NCBI GenBank assembly: GCA_041905595.1
Contig: JAYRKT010000008.1
Location: 70,710-134,709, forward strand
Direction of reading: 5' to 3'
DNA from: Aliitabrizicola sp041905595
GTDB lineage: Bacteria > Pseudomonadota > Alphaproteobacteria > Rhodobacterales > Rhodobacteraceae
DNA length: 64,000 bases
In this document: piece after piece, positions 46,870-54,872 of the stretch
Layout of the letters: the number at the start of each line of letters is the position of its first letter
How positions within the stretch are numbered: position 1 is the stretch's first letter
Made by a program: the position numbers and the translations under genes
Notes under the pieces: model-generated
Told to the model about the DNA's origin: nothing
Database searches by the model: none
What the model saw: the letters and a program-made list of their open reading frames with translations, nothing else

Positions 46870-47496
46870 TCAACCCGCGTCGGGCGGCAGAGCGCGCATC
46901 AGGGCGGCTAGTTCTTCGCCGGGCGACGGACCTGCAACAGAGGCGATCCCCGCCGCAGCACCCTGCCGGGCCGAGTCGGGTTTGTTCTGGTTGAGTTTCC
47001 AGGTCCCATCGATGCTTTCGATGGTCAGGCGGAACGGCAGGATCATCCGCATCATCCGCTCCATTGAGCCTTCGGACATCTTTGCGCTGGTCCAGGGCGT
47101 CTTGGGCAGAAGCTCGTCTTCGAACCGCGTCGAAAGCGCATCGACATGCGAACGCAGGGCCTCGGGCGGAAGGGGCTCGAGCCGGCCGCGGAGATGCACC
47201 GCAACATAGTTCCAGGTCGGCACCTGATCCTCGAGCTCATACCAGTCGGGAGAGATATAGGAATCGGGTCCCGACACGGCCAGCAGCGCCGCGGCGGGCA
47301 GATCCGCCCGGGCGATCGGGTTCGATCGGGCCAGATGCAGTCCAAGCGACCCGCCATCCTCGGCCAGAAGAAACGGCACATGCGCGGCAATCGGGCCGGC
47401 GGCGCCGTTGATGCTGAGGATCCCGAATCCCCGGCGCCGGGCGAATTCAAGATTGTCTTCGGGGCGGGTCTTGCGGAAGGCTGGATTGGGATGCAT
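46870..47496 (-). CDS. PaiB-family FMN-binding protein
   Basis: 208 residues. The family pattern is clear: MHPNPAFR at the start, HVPFLL, WNYVAVHLRGRLEPL, and a KLNQNKPD near the C-terminus in place of the usual KLSQNK. In Bacillus subtilis PaiB was described as a negative regulator of sporulation and protease genes; the fold is a split-barrel flavin-binding one, and in proteobacteria the role is open. It stands 61 bases after (upstream of) the small gene at 46536 and may begin that transcript. Confidence 0.87.
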   Translation of the reverse strand: MHPNPAFRKTRPEDNLEFARRRGFGILSINGAAGPIAAHVPFLLAEDGGSLGLHLARSNPIARADLPAAALLAVSGPDSYISPDWYELEDQVPTWNYVAVHLRGRLEPLPPEALRSHVDALSTRFEDELLPKTPWTSAKMSEGSMERMMRMILPFRLTIESIDGTWKLNQNKPDSARQGAAAGIASVAGPSPGEELAALMRALPPDAG

Positions 47497-47520
47497 CGGA
47501 ACCCCCTATGCCGAAAAGAG

Positions 47521-47555
47521 AAAGGGCCGCCGCGGGGATTCCGCAACGGCCCTTT
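47521..47555 (-). terminator. Terminator after rpmJ
   Basis: AAAGGGCCG and CGGCCCTTT form a 9-bp stem around a 17-base loop that can itself fold. On the minus strand it ends the rpmJ message; it starts 22 bases after the stop. Confidence 0.7.
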
Positions 47556-47577
47556 GGATCCAGTTCGCCGGAAGCGA

Positions 47578-47703
47578 TCAGCCCTGACGGGCCTTGTAGC
47601 GCTTCTGCGTCTTGTTGATCACATAGACCCGGCCTTTACGGCGCACGATCTGGCAATCGCGGTGACGCGTCTTCAGCGAGCGGAGCGAGTTCGCAACCTT
47701 CAT
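47578..47703 (-). CDS. rpmJ: Ribosomal protein L36, zinc-free type
   Basis: 41 residues, beginning MKVANSLRSLKTRHRDCQIV and ending YKARQG. This is the longer form of L36 that lacks the CxxC...CxxxxH zinc site (only one cysteine is left), which is the standard and usually only L36 in alphaproteobacteria. It stabilises 23S rRNA domains in the large subunit. It is monocistronic here, between tRNA-Val and the PaiB-like gene, with its own terminator. Confidence 0.95.
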   Translation of the reverse strand: MKVANSLRSLKTRHRDCQIVRRKGRVYVINKTQKRYKARQG

Positions 47704-47749
47704 CGCACTTCTCCTTCTTCGCGGCGCGTCCGCGCCTTGAAAACAACGT

Positions 47750-47765
47750 GCCGCCCGAAGGCGGC
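47750..47765 (-). terminator. Terminator after tRNA-Val
   Basis: GCCGCC and GGCGGC pair around a CGAA tetraloop; on the minus strand CACGTTGTTTTC follows. It starts seven bases from the tRNA 3' end. It may also lie in the rpmJ promoter region. Confidence 0.6.
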
Positions 47766-47771
47766 GGTGAA

Positions 47772-47846
47772 TGGTGGGCGGTACTGGGATCGAACCAGTG
47801 GCCACTACGATGTCAACGTAGTGCTCTACCGCTGAGCTAACCGCCC
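47772..47846 (-). tRNA. tRNA-Val (anticodon GAC)
   Basis: 75 nucleotides with encoded CCA. The acceptor stem is GGGCGGT/ACCGCCC, the D-arm contains AGCTCAGCGGTAGAGC, the anticodon loop TTGACAT gives anticodon GAC, and the T-arm has GGTTCGATCC. It reads GUC and GUU. Confidence 0.96.
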
Positions 47847-48017
47847 ACTCCGATCGTCCCACTGCCCTGTCCTTGGCATCCTGGACTTTCGCAAGGCCCC
47901 GGAATGAAAAGGACGCGGGCGGGTCCGCGTCGGTCGCTGGGTCTATAAAAGGAGTCGTCGGGGTGTTCAAGAGGTTTTGGCAAAGCGCGGAATGACGTTA
48001 TAACTGCCACGAACATC

Positions 48018-48881
48018 ATGATTGCGCAGCCCGTCTTCGACCTTTACCTGCCTGACCGCCGCGAGACGCCGGTCGTCTTTTCCTCGCCGCATAGTGGCAA
48101 GGACTATCCGCAGTCGTTCTTGTCGTGCAGTGCGCTGGACGAACGCAGCATCCGTTCGTCGGAGGATGCCTTTGTCGACGTGCTGTTCTCGCAAGCGCCG
48201 CAACTGGGGGCGCCGCTGCTGGCTTCACGGGTGCCACGGGCGTTCATCGACCTCAACCGATCGGCTGACGAGCTGGATCCCGCGCTGATCGAGGGGATCA
48301 TGCGCGCGCCGCACAATCCGAGGGTCAGTTCCGGTCTCGGCGTCATTCCGCGCGTCGTCGCGAATGGCCGGCCGATCTATCGCGGCAAGCTGCCCCTGCG
48401 TGAGGCACATGACCGGCTGGAACAGGTCTGGCATCCCTATCATGACGCGCTGCGGCACCTGCTGGACGAAAGCCGGGCGCTGTTCGGCGAGGCGATCCTG
48501 CTCGACTGCCATTCCATGCCGCATGAAGCGATCGAAACCCATGCCCGATCCAATCAGCCCCGGCCGGACGTCGTGCTGGGCGACCGATTCGGTGCCGCCG
48601 CCTCGCGGATCGTCGTGGAAGAGATCGAGGCGGCCTTCGTGGAGGCCGGGCTGCGGGTGGCTCGCAACGCACCCTTTGCCGGAGCCTACATCGCCCAGGC
48701 CTACGGTCGCCCGTCACGCAACCAGCACGTCGTGCAGATCGAGATCGACCGTGCACTGTACATGGACGAGGCGACGATCCAGCCGCGCGCGGATTTCGCG
48801 GTCTTCCACCAGCTGATTACCGACGTGATCTCCAGAATCGCGTCCGGGCGGGCGCGCAACCAGCCTCTCGCTGCCGAGTAG
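48018..48881 (+). CDS. N-formylglutamate amidohydrolase family protein
   Basis: 287 residues. The family signatures are VVFSSPHSGKDYP near residue 18, RAFIDLNRSADELDP, and EAILLDCHSMPHEA, which hold the metal-binding His and acidic residues. The classical enzyme splits N-formylglutamate in histidine breakdown, but no hut genes are nearby and many members have other or unknown substrates, so I give no symbol. The gene is convergent with dinB with five bases between them. Confidence 0.88.
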   Translation: MIAQPVFDLYLPDRRETPVVFSSPHSGKDYPQSFLSCSALDERSIRSSEDAFVDVLFSQAPQLGAPLLASRVPRAFIDLNRSADELDPALIEGIMRAPHNPRVSSGLGVIPRVVANGRPIYRGKLPLREAHDRLEQVWHPYHDALRHLLDESRALFGEAILLDCHSMPHEAIETHARSNQPRPDVVLGDRFGAAASRIVVEEIEAAFVEAGLRVARNAPFAGAYIAQAYGRPSRNQHVVQIEIDRALYMDEATIQPRADFAVFHQLITDVISRIASGRARNQPLAAE

Positions 48882-48886
48882 TTCAG

Positions 48887-50140
48887 TCAGCGCAGCGCCC
48901 GGCCCTTCATGATCGCGTCCCGGCCGAAGCGGGCGCGGATCGCATCCGTCGCTGCTTCGGCTTTCTGCCGTTTGGCAGCCCCAGGGTCGAGCAGGTCCGT
49001 CATCCGGTCCGCCTCGTCCGCCGGACAGAGGTCAGACAGCCCGACCCCGATCAGCCGGAACGGCCCCGGTTCCCGTGCGGCGTCGAACAGAGCCCGCGCC
49101 TCGTGATACAGCCGGTCGGCCGATTGTGTCGGTTGGCCAAGGCTGTGGCGGCGCGTGACAAGGGTGAAGTTCGCACGCTTGAGCTTGAGCGTGACGGTGC
49201 GGCCAGCCAGGTCCTTGGCCTTCGCGCGATCCGAAACCTTTTCGGACAGGCGCCACAGATGCCCGTCAAGGATATCGGCGTCGCCGGTATCCTCGTCGAA
49301 GGTCGTCTCGGACGAGATCGACTTCATCTTTTCATCGCGGTTGACGGGCCGATTGTCCTCGCCCCGCGCAAGGCTCCACAGCCGATCGCCAAGACTGCCG
49401 AAACGGGCCTGCAGATCGCGCCGGTCCCACCGCAACAGGTCCGCGATGGTGCGGATGCCCGCCTGCGAAAGCGCCGTCTGGCCGGCCTCGCCCACGCCCC
49501 AGATGATGCGGACGGGCTTGTCGCGCAGGAAGGCGGCCGTCTCTCCCCGGCCGATCACCGAAAATCCGCGCGGTTTGTCCAGGTCAGAGGCGATCTTCGC
49601 CAGGAACTTGTTGTGCGACAGGCCGACCGAACCGGTGATGCCAAGTTCCTCTTCCATCCGCTTCAGCAGCCGGGCCAGCATCACTGCGGGCGGCGCACCG
49701 TGAAGCCGGGTCGTGCCCGACAGGTCGAGGAAGGCCTCGTCCAGCGAAAGTGGCTGGATGGCAGGGGTCAGCACCTCCATCATCGCGCGGACTTGGCGCG
49801 AGACCTCGACATAGACCTGCATTCGCGGCTTCACCACGACCGCCTCGGGGCAGAGCTTCAGCGCCTGGAACATCGGCATGGCCGACCGCACGCCCGAGAT
49901 ACGGGCGATGTAGCAGCAGGTCGAGACGACGCCGCGCGTGCCGCCGCCGACGATCACCGGCTTGTCGCGCAGCTCGGGATTGTCGCGCTTTTCGACGCTG
50001 GCATAGAAGGCGTCGCAATCCATATGCGCGATCGACAGGCTACCCAGCTCTGGATGGGAGACGACACGCGGCGACCTGCAGGCCGGACAGCGCGATCCGG
50101 CATCGAACGGGGTTAGGCAATCGCGGCAAAGGCTCGGCAT
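48887..50140 (-). CDS. dinB: DNA polymerase IV (DinB) with an N-terminal zinc ribbon
   Basis: 417 residues. Y-family translesion polymerase. The catalytic palm has MDCDAFYASVEKRD and SLDEAFLDLSG with the metal-binding Asp and Glu; the finger and helix-hairpin-helix regions (IIWGVGEAGQTALSQAGIRTIADLL) and the little-finger domain follow. The first 35 residues, MPSLCRDCLTPFDAGSRCPACRSPRV, form a CxxC...CxxC zinc ribbon not found in E. coli DinB. The start at 50138-50140 is chosen to include it. No LexA box of the alphaproteobacterial GTTC-N7-GTTC type is seen upstream. Confidence 0.93.
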   Translation of the reverse strand: MPSLCRDCLTPFDAGSRCPACRSPRVVSHPELGSLSIAHMDCDAFYASVEKRDNPELRDKPVIVGGGTRGVVSTCCYIARISGVRSAMPMFQALKLCPEAVVVKPRMQVYVEVSRQVRAMMEVLTPAIQPLSLDEAFLDLSGTTRLHGAPPAVMLARLLKRMEEELGITGSVGLSHNKFLAKIASDLDKPRGFSVIGRGETAAFLRDKPVRIIWGVGEAGQTALSQAGIRTIADLLRWDRRDLQARFGSLGDRLWSLARGEDNRPVNRDEKMKSISSETTFDEDTGDADILDGHLWRLSEKVSDRAKAKDLAGRTVTLKLKRANFTLVTRRHSLGQPTQSADRLYHEARALFDAAREPGPFRLIGVGLSDLCPADEADRMTDLLDPGAAKRQKAEAATDAIRARFGRDAIMKGRALR

Positions 50141-50152
50141 GGTGCGACAGTA

Positions 50153-50218
50153 GCATCGCTTAGTCGGGGATGCAGCCGGCAGCAAACAGTGCAGAACTTG
50201 CTGTCTACAAAGCGATGC
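50153..50218. promoter_or_regulatory. Spaced inverted repeat upstream of dinB
   Basis: GCATCGCTT (50153-50161) and AAGCGATGC (50210-50218) are perfect 9-base inverted arms 48 bases apart, in the divergent spacer between dinB and the cNMP-domain gene. This could be a pair of sites for one regulator. No factor can be named. Confidence 0.35.
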
Positions 50219-50292
50219 GAGTTGACGCGGGGCCGGCCGACGATCACCGTCATCCGCGGAAGAGGGTGTAACGGTGCGAGGGAGAGGCGCCG

Positions 50293-51024
50293 ATGGACGG
50301 CCTGGGTCTGCGGAACTGGTTTGAAACCGCGACCATGCTTGATCTTCTGGGTGTGGCGGGGGTGCTGATCTATGTCGGCGCCTATCTCTGCCTGCAACTC
50401 GGACTACTGAAGGGCGATGGCTTCACCTATCCGGCGTTGAACCTTTCCGCCTCGCTATCGGTGCTGGCGAGCCTGACGGCCAATTTCAATCCCTACTCGG
50501 TGGCGATCGAGACATCCTGGTCGCTCATCAGCATTGTCGGACTGACGCGGCTTTACTTTGTTCACCATCACGTCCGCCTCACACCGGACGAAAGCGCGGT
50601 GGCAGGCAGGCTCTTGCCCGGGATCAAGAAAGACCGTGCAAGGCAACTGATCCGCCTGGGACGTTTCGTGGACGCCTTGCCTGGCGAAGTGGTCGCAACC
50701 CAGGGGCATCCGGTCAGGGATCTTGCGATGGTGCTGGCCGGGTCCTGCGGCGTGGATCGGGAAGGGGTGCCGGTTGCACGCCTTGGGCCGGGGGCGCTGG
50801 TCGGGGAAATGACGTTCGCCACGGGCGCGCCGGCGACAGCGAATGTCGTGGTGTCGGAACCATCGCGGCTTTTCCTTGTGGAACGCGGGGCGTTGTCCGC
50901 GCATCTGACGCGCAATCCGGATCTTGGCGCGACGATCGAGCAAAGCATCGCCGGAGATCTGCGGGTGAAGCTGGCCGAGACCACCGCACGCCTGTCGCAC
51001 GCCATTGCGGAAAGGAAGGCGTGA
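50293..51024 (+). CDS. Membrane protein with cyclic-nucleotide-binding-like domain
   Basis: 243 residues. The N-terminal 90 hold three hydrophobic segments (about 17-38, 52-65 and 75-92) like the CBU_0592 family; the C-terminal 130 form a Crp-like beta-barrel, with GSCGVDREGVPVARLGPGALVGEMTFATGAPATANVVV matching the phosphate-binding cassette region (GxxxGExxxxxxxxxxATV). The cassette Arg that grips cyclic phosphate is not obvious, so binding of cAMP is uncertain. There is no DNA-binding domain. It precedes the SPFH operon by 80 bases on the same strand and may act with it. Confidence 0.72.
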   Translation: MDGLGLRNWFETATMLDLLGVAGVLIYVGAYLCLQLGLLKGDGFTYPALNLSASLSVLASLTANFNPYSVAIETSWSLISIVGLTRLYFVHHHVRLTPDESAVAGRLLPGIKKDRARQLIRLGRFVDALPGEVVATQGHPVRDLAMVLAGSCGVDREGVPVARLGPGALVGEMTFATGAPATANVVVSEPSRLFLVERGALSAHLTRNPDLGATIEQSIAGDLRVKLAETTARLSHAIAERKA

Positions 51025-51104
51025 CAGGGCGGTGTCGTGGGACAGTTGCGTCGGGATGAAGCAGAAGCCATGCTGACGCAAAGTCATTTCAGGGGAGCAA
51101 TTCC

Positions 51105-51986
51105 GTGCAGCAGACCGACTTCGTAGGGGGCAACGCCGTCCTTCTGGCCATCGCGGCCTTCCTGATCCTGTCGATGTGGCTGGGCGTGAAGATCGTGCCG
51201 CAAAGCCAGAAATTCGTCGTCGAGCGGTTTGGCAGGCTGAACAAGGTCCTCGGGCCTGGCATCAACTTCGTGGTGCCCTTCCTCGACAGGGTGGCGCATC
51301 GCGTTTCGATCCTGGAACGTCAGCTGCCGACCGCGCATCAAGACGCGATCACCGCCGACAACGTACTGGTCAAGGTCGAGACGAGCGTGTTCTACCGCAT
51401 CACCGAACCAGAGAAGACCGTCTATCGCATCCGTGACGTCGACGCCGCGATTGCCACCACGGTCGCCGGTATCGTCCGCAGCGAGATCGGCAAGATGGAG
51501 CTGGACCAGGTCCAGTCGAACCGCAGCGAGTTGACCGGCCACATCCGCGAACATGTGCGCGCCATGGTCGATGACTGGGGGATCGAGGTGACCCGGGCCG
51601 AAATCCTGGATGTCAACCTCGACGATGCAACCCGCGCGGCAATGCTGCAGCAGTTGAACGCCGAGCGCGCCCGGCGGGCGCAGGTCACAGAAGCCGAAGG
51701 AAAGAAGCGCGCCGTCGAGTTGAATGCGGATGCCGAGCTTTATGCCGCCGAGCAGGGCGCCAAGGCGCGCAGGGTGCTGGCCGATGCCGAAGCCTATGCG
51801 ACGGGCGTGATCGCCGCGGCAATCAAGGACAATGGCATCGAGGCGGCGCAATACCAGGTCGCGCTGAAGCAGGTCGAGGCGCTGACCACGGTTGGCAAGG
51901 GTGAGGGCAAGCAGACGATCATCGTGCCTGCGCAGGCTCTGGATGCGTTTGGCGATGCCTTCAAGATGCTGAAAGGGCGGTCGTGA
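51105..51986 (+). CDS. SPFH/stomatin-like membrane protease-regulatory protein (QmcA type)
   Basis: 293 residues. One N-terminal membrane segment (VLLAIAAFLILSMWLGVKIV) is followed by the SPFH domain (VPQSQKFVVERFGRLNKVLGPGINFVVPFLD...), a helical coiled part rich in Ala, Glu and Arg (about 185-255), and a C-terminal QALDAFGDAF motif. Stomatin-like proteins oligomerise and organise membrane patches; E. coli QmcA is a relative. GTG at 51105 with GGGGAG upstream is the start. The partner nfeD-like gene follows with a TGATG overlap, the classic slipin-NfeD pairing. Confidence 0.92.
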   Translation: MQQTDFVGGNAVLLAIAAFLILSMWLGVKIVPQSQKFVVERFGRLNKVLGPGINFVVPFLDRVAHRVSILERQLPTAHQDAITADNVLVKVETSVFYRITEPEKTVYRIRDVDAAIATTVAGIVRSEIGKMELDQVQSNRSELTGHIREHVRAMVDDWGIEVTRAEILDVNLDDATRAAMLQQLNAERARRAQVTEAEGKKRAVELNADAELYAAEQGAKARRVLADAEAYATGVIAAAIKDNGIEAAQYQVALKQVEALTTVGKGEGKQTIIVPAQALDAFGDAFKMLKGRS

Positions 51987-52252
51987 TGTGGACCGAATGG
52001 TGGGTCTGGGTGGTTGCCGGTCTGGTGCTTGCGATCCTGGAGGTGGTCCTGCCCGGCTATGTGTTCGCGGGATTTGCCGTTGGCGCAGTGCTGACGGGGG
52101 GTCTCACCTGGCTGGGATTTCTGGGAGGCAGCCTGCCGGCGGCGCTTGTCGTCTTCGCAGTCTTCTCGCTTGCAGGCTGGGCGATCATGCGGGCCCTCTT
52201 CGGCAAGAACCTTGGCGAGGTCAAGCGGTGGGACAAGGACATCAACGAATGA
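51986..52252 (+). CDS. NfeD-family membrane protein (short form)
   Basis: 88 residues with two or three hydrophobic segments (WWVWVVAGLVLAILEVVLPGYVFAGFAVGAVLTGGL and AALVVFAVFSLAGWAIMRALFG). It is the short NfeD form; the usual C-terminal OB-fold is missing or reduced to GKNLGEVKRWDKDINE. It is encoded directly behind the stomatin-like protein (overlap of one base) and is thought to modulate it. The following lipoprotein gene overlaps its stop by ATGA. Confidence 0.85.
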   Translation: MWTEWWVWVVAGLVLAILEVVLPGYVFAGFAVGAVLTGGLTWLGFLGGSLPAALVVFAVFSLAGWAIMRALFGKNLGEVKRWDKDINE

Positions 52253-52440
52253 GCCGGCAACTGCGCCGTGCCGCTCTTGCGGGTGCCGTGTTGCTGGCTT
52301 TGGCCGCCTGCGAAAAGCCTCTTGGCCCGGATGCCACACCCGAACAACTGGCGATCGCATGTGACAACGGCGATCTGGATGCCTGCTCGCGTGCTGCACA
52401 TCTTCGCAGCAGCGCTTACGAGGCTTCGGTCACGCAGTGA
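52249..52440 (+). CDS. Small lipoprotein at the end of the SPFH operon
   Basis: 63 residues. The start MSRQLRRAALAGAVLLALAACEK is a lipoprotein signal with lipobox LAAC (Cys21). The mature 43 residues contain two further cysteines in IACDNGDLDACSRAAHL, which may form a disulfide; the phrase recalls Sel1-like DxxAC repeats. It overlaps the NfeD-like gene by four bases, so its production is linked to the SPFH-NfeD pair. No known function. Its stop codon directly abuts the stop of convergent pyrF. Confidence 0.8.
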   Translation: MSRQLRRAALAGAVLLALAACEKPLGPDATPEQLAIACDNGDLDACSRAAHLRSSAYEASVTQ

Positions 52441-53142
52441 TCAGCGCCGGGCGGGAAGCTCGGCGATGACCGCGCGGGCCGCTGCTTGCGGATCTGCGGC
52501 CTGCCAGATCGGTCGGCCGACGACGATGTGATCCGCGCCATCGGCAATGGCGCTGGCCGGGGTGGCAATGCGCTTCTGGTCGCCCTTCTCTGCCCCCGCG
52601 GGACGGATGCCCGGCGTGACGATCAGCTTGCCTGCGGATTCGGGAAGGGCGCGGATCGCGGCGGCCTCGCGCGGACTTGTGATGACGCCATCTGCCCCTG
52701 CGGCAAAGGCCCGGGCCGCGCGTTCGACAGTGATCTGCGCCAGATCGCCGGGCCGGATCAGGTTTGCATCAAGGTCGGCCCGGTCAAGCGAGGTCAGGAC
52801 CGTCACCGCGAGGATCTTCGTCGCGCTGCCTTTCCGGCCCTCGGCTGCGGCGCTGACGACCTGCGGATCGCCGTGGACGGTCAGGAAGTCGAGATCATAG
52901 CGCGCGATGCCGCGTACTGCAGCCTCGACGGTCGCGCCGATGTCAAAGAACTTCATGTCAAGGAAGACCCGCAGCCCGCGTTCCTGCTTCAGTTCGTTGG
53001 CCAGCGCGAGGCCGCCTCCGGTCAGCATCCCAAGGCCGATCTTGTAGAAGCTGGCGGCATCGCCGATCCGGTCGACCAGAGCCAGCGCCTGAACCACATT
53101 CGGAACATCAAGGGCGACGATCAGGCGGTCATCTGCAGGCAT
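52441..53142 (-). CDS. pyrF: Orotidine 5'-phosphate decarboxylase
   Basis: 233 residues. It makes UMP from OMP in pyrimidine synthesis. Signatures: LIVALDVPN at the start, FYKIGLGMLTGGG, FLDMKFFDIGATVEAAVRGIARYDLDFLTVH with the catalytic Lys-Asp array (DxKxxDI), and VTPGIRP with IVVGRPIW at the phosphate site. The ATG at 53140-53142 has GGAGGAAG upstream. The gene is convergent with the lipoprotein gene without a single base between their stops and without a terminator. Confidence 0.96.
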   Translation of the reverse strand: MPADDRLIVALDVPNVVQALALVDRIGDAASFYKIGLGMLTGGGLALANELKQERGLRVFLDMKFFDIGATVEAAVRGIARYDLDFLTVHGDPQVVSAAAEGRKGSATKILAVTVLTSLDRADLDANLIRPGDLAQITVERAARAFAAGADGVITSPREAAAIRALPESAGKLIVTPGIRPAGAEKGDQKRIATPASAIADGADHIVVGRPIWQAADPQAAARAVIAELPARR

Positions 53143-53242
53143 GGCTTCCTCCGGCGTCTGGGCGGGGGCGTCATGCGGTCCAAGCGCGGGGCTGTCAAGG
53201 GTCGGGCGGGGTGTTAAGGCTGTCGGCAACGGAGGATCGGGC

Positions 53243-54139
53243 GTGCTTGTCTGTTTCGACATTGGCGGATCGCGGATCAAGGCGGCGAGGTCGCCTGCCC
53301 CGGGGGTCGTGGTGCCCTTGGGCGAGGTACCGACGCCCCGTGACGATGCCAGGGCTTTTGCAGAAGCGTTGCGGCCTTTCCTCGGCAGCACCCCCGCCAT
53401 CGCCCTGTCGATCACCGGCGTTGTCGCGCCCGAGACAGGACGCATCCGGGTCGCGAACATCCCCGGCTTGAACGGACGCTGCGTGGCGGATGATCTGCGC
53501 GCGGCCTTCGACCGGCCGGTCTGGATCGGCAACGATGCCGATTGCTTCACTCTGGCCGAGGCGATGTGCGGTGCGGGGCGCGGTCATCGCAACGTCTTCG
53601 GGATCATCCTGGGGACCGGCGTTGGCGGCGGCCTTGTTATCGACGGGCGGCTGATCTCCGGGGCGGGCGGTTACGTCGGCGAATGGGGCCACGGTCCGGC
53701 GGCGGGCACGACTGCGGCGGGCTGGACGGTGCCACGGTTTGCCTGCGGTTGCGGCCTGACCGGGTGTATCGACACGGTGGGCGGGGCGCGGGGCATCGAA
53801 AGGCTGCACCGGCATTTGAACGCAGTGGAGGCCGGGTCACGAGAAATCGTCGAAAACTGGCGATCGGGCGATGCGGCTGCGGCCCGCACGATCGCGGTCT
53901 GGTCAGAGCTGGTTTCCGGGCCGCTTGCCATGGTGCTGAACACCGTCGGATCGACCGTCGCACCGGTCGGCGGCGGGCTATCCTCGGCGCCGGACCTGAT
54001 CGCGGCGCTCGATTTGGCCGTCCGGGAAAGGGTGCTGCGTCCGGACACAGGACCGATCCTGACGGTGGCGGAAGCGGCGGAGGAGCCGGGCCTGATCGGC
54101 GCTTCGCTGGCCGGACATGCGGAGTTGAGCCTTGGCTGA
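53243..54139 (+). CDS. ROK-family sugar kinase, probably N-acetylglucosamine kinase
   Basis: 298 residues. The ATP-binding phosphate-1 loop is CFDIGGSRIKAARS; the catalytic Asp is in IGNDADCFTLAEA; ILGTGVGGGLVIDGRL and the zinc motif CGCGLTGCIDTVGG are ROK signatures. The NagK/Mlc-type zinc motif and lack of a DNA-binding domain make a GlcNAc or related hexosamine kinase likely, but glucose or N-acetylmannosamine are possible. The start is GTG at 53243 with GGAGG upstream. cutC overlaps its end by eight bases. Confidence 0.86.
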   Translation: MLVCFDIGGSRIKAARSPAPGVVVPLGEVPTPRDDARAFAEALRPFLGSTPAIALSITGVVAPETGRIRVANIPGLNGRCVADDLRAAFDRPVWIGNDADCFTLAEAMCGAGRGHRNVFGIILGTGVGGGLVIDGRLISGAGGYVGEWGHGPAAGTTAAGWTVPRFACGCGLTGCIDTVGGARGIERLHRHLNAVEAGSREIVENWRSGDAAAARTIAVWSELVSGPLAMVLNTVGSTVAPVGGGLSSAPDLIAALDLAVRERVLRPDTGPILTVAEAAEEPGLIGASLAGHAELSLG

Positions 54140-54845
54140 CATCCTCCTCGAAGTTTGCGTCGATTCCGCCGAAAGCCTGCGTGCCGCGATTGCCGGCGGC
54201 GCAGACCGGATCGAACTGTGCTCGGCGCTGGAAATCGGTGGCCTGACGCCTTCGCTCGGCTTCCTGCGGCTGGCGGGGGACATGCCCGTGCCGGTTCACG
54301 CGCTGATCCGGCCGAGGGCGGGCGGCTTCGACTACGACGCCGACGAGGTGGACCAGATGGTCGAGGACATTCGCGCCGCGCGTGACACCGGACTCGCGGG
54401 TGTGGTGATCGGCGCGCTGCGGGGCGATGTTCTGGATCTTGAATCGCTGATGCGGCTGAAGGCAGCCGCCGGACCAATGTCTTGCACGCTGCACAGGGCC
54501 TTCGATCTTTGCGCCGATCCCTTCGCCGCGCTCGACCAATCGGTGTCCATAGGGCTCGACCGGATCCTGACTTCGGGGCAAGCGGTGACGGCGATGGAGG
54601 GGTCAGCGCTGCTCGCCCGACTATTTGGCCATGCGGACGGACGGATCGGCATTCTGCCCGCCGCAGGCATAACCGACTGGTCCGTGGGTGCTCTGTCCAT
54701 TCTGCCGCTGACCGAGGTTCATGCCTCCTGTTCCGTTCCCGGGCCGAAGGCTCCTCTGGGCTTCGGTGCTGCGCGGGTCACGACGGTTGCGGGGGTGCGG
54801 GCGCTGAAAGCGGCGCTGGTTGACTTGGGCAAGGGATCAGGGTGA
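54132..54845 (+). CDS. cutC: CutC family protein
   Basis: 237 residues, a TIM-barrel. LLEVCVDSAESLRAAIAGGADRIELCSALEIGGLTPS is the strongly conserved start, with FDYDADEVDQMVEDI and the late GILPAAGI. The family was named for copper tolerance in E. coli, but that role has been questioned and the activity is unknown. The start is TTG at 54132 with GGAG seven bases before it, inside the ROK kinase gene. Its coupling to a sugar kinase suggests a metabolic rather than copper-related function here. Confidence 0.9.
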   Translation: MADILLEVCVDSAESLRAAIAGGADRIELCSALEIGGLTPSLGFLRLAGDMPVPVHALIRPRAGGFDYDADEVDQMVEDIRAARDTGLAGVVIGALRGDVLDLESLMRLKAAAGPMSCTLHRAFDLCADPFAALDQSVSIGLDRILTSGQAVTAMEGSALLARLFGHADGRIGILPAAGITDWSVGALSILPLTEVHASCSVPGPKAPLGFGAARVTTVAGVRALKAALVDLGKGSG

Positions 54846-54872
54846 CCTGAGTCCGGTAGAACGGAGGGCCTC

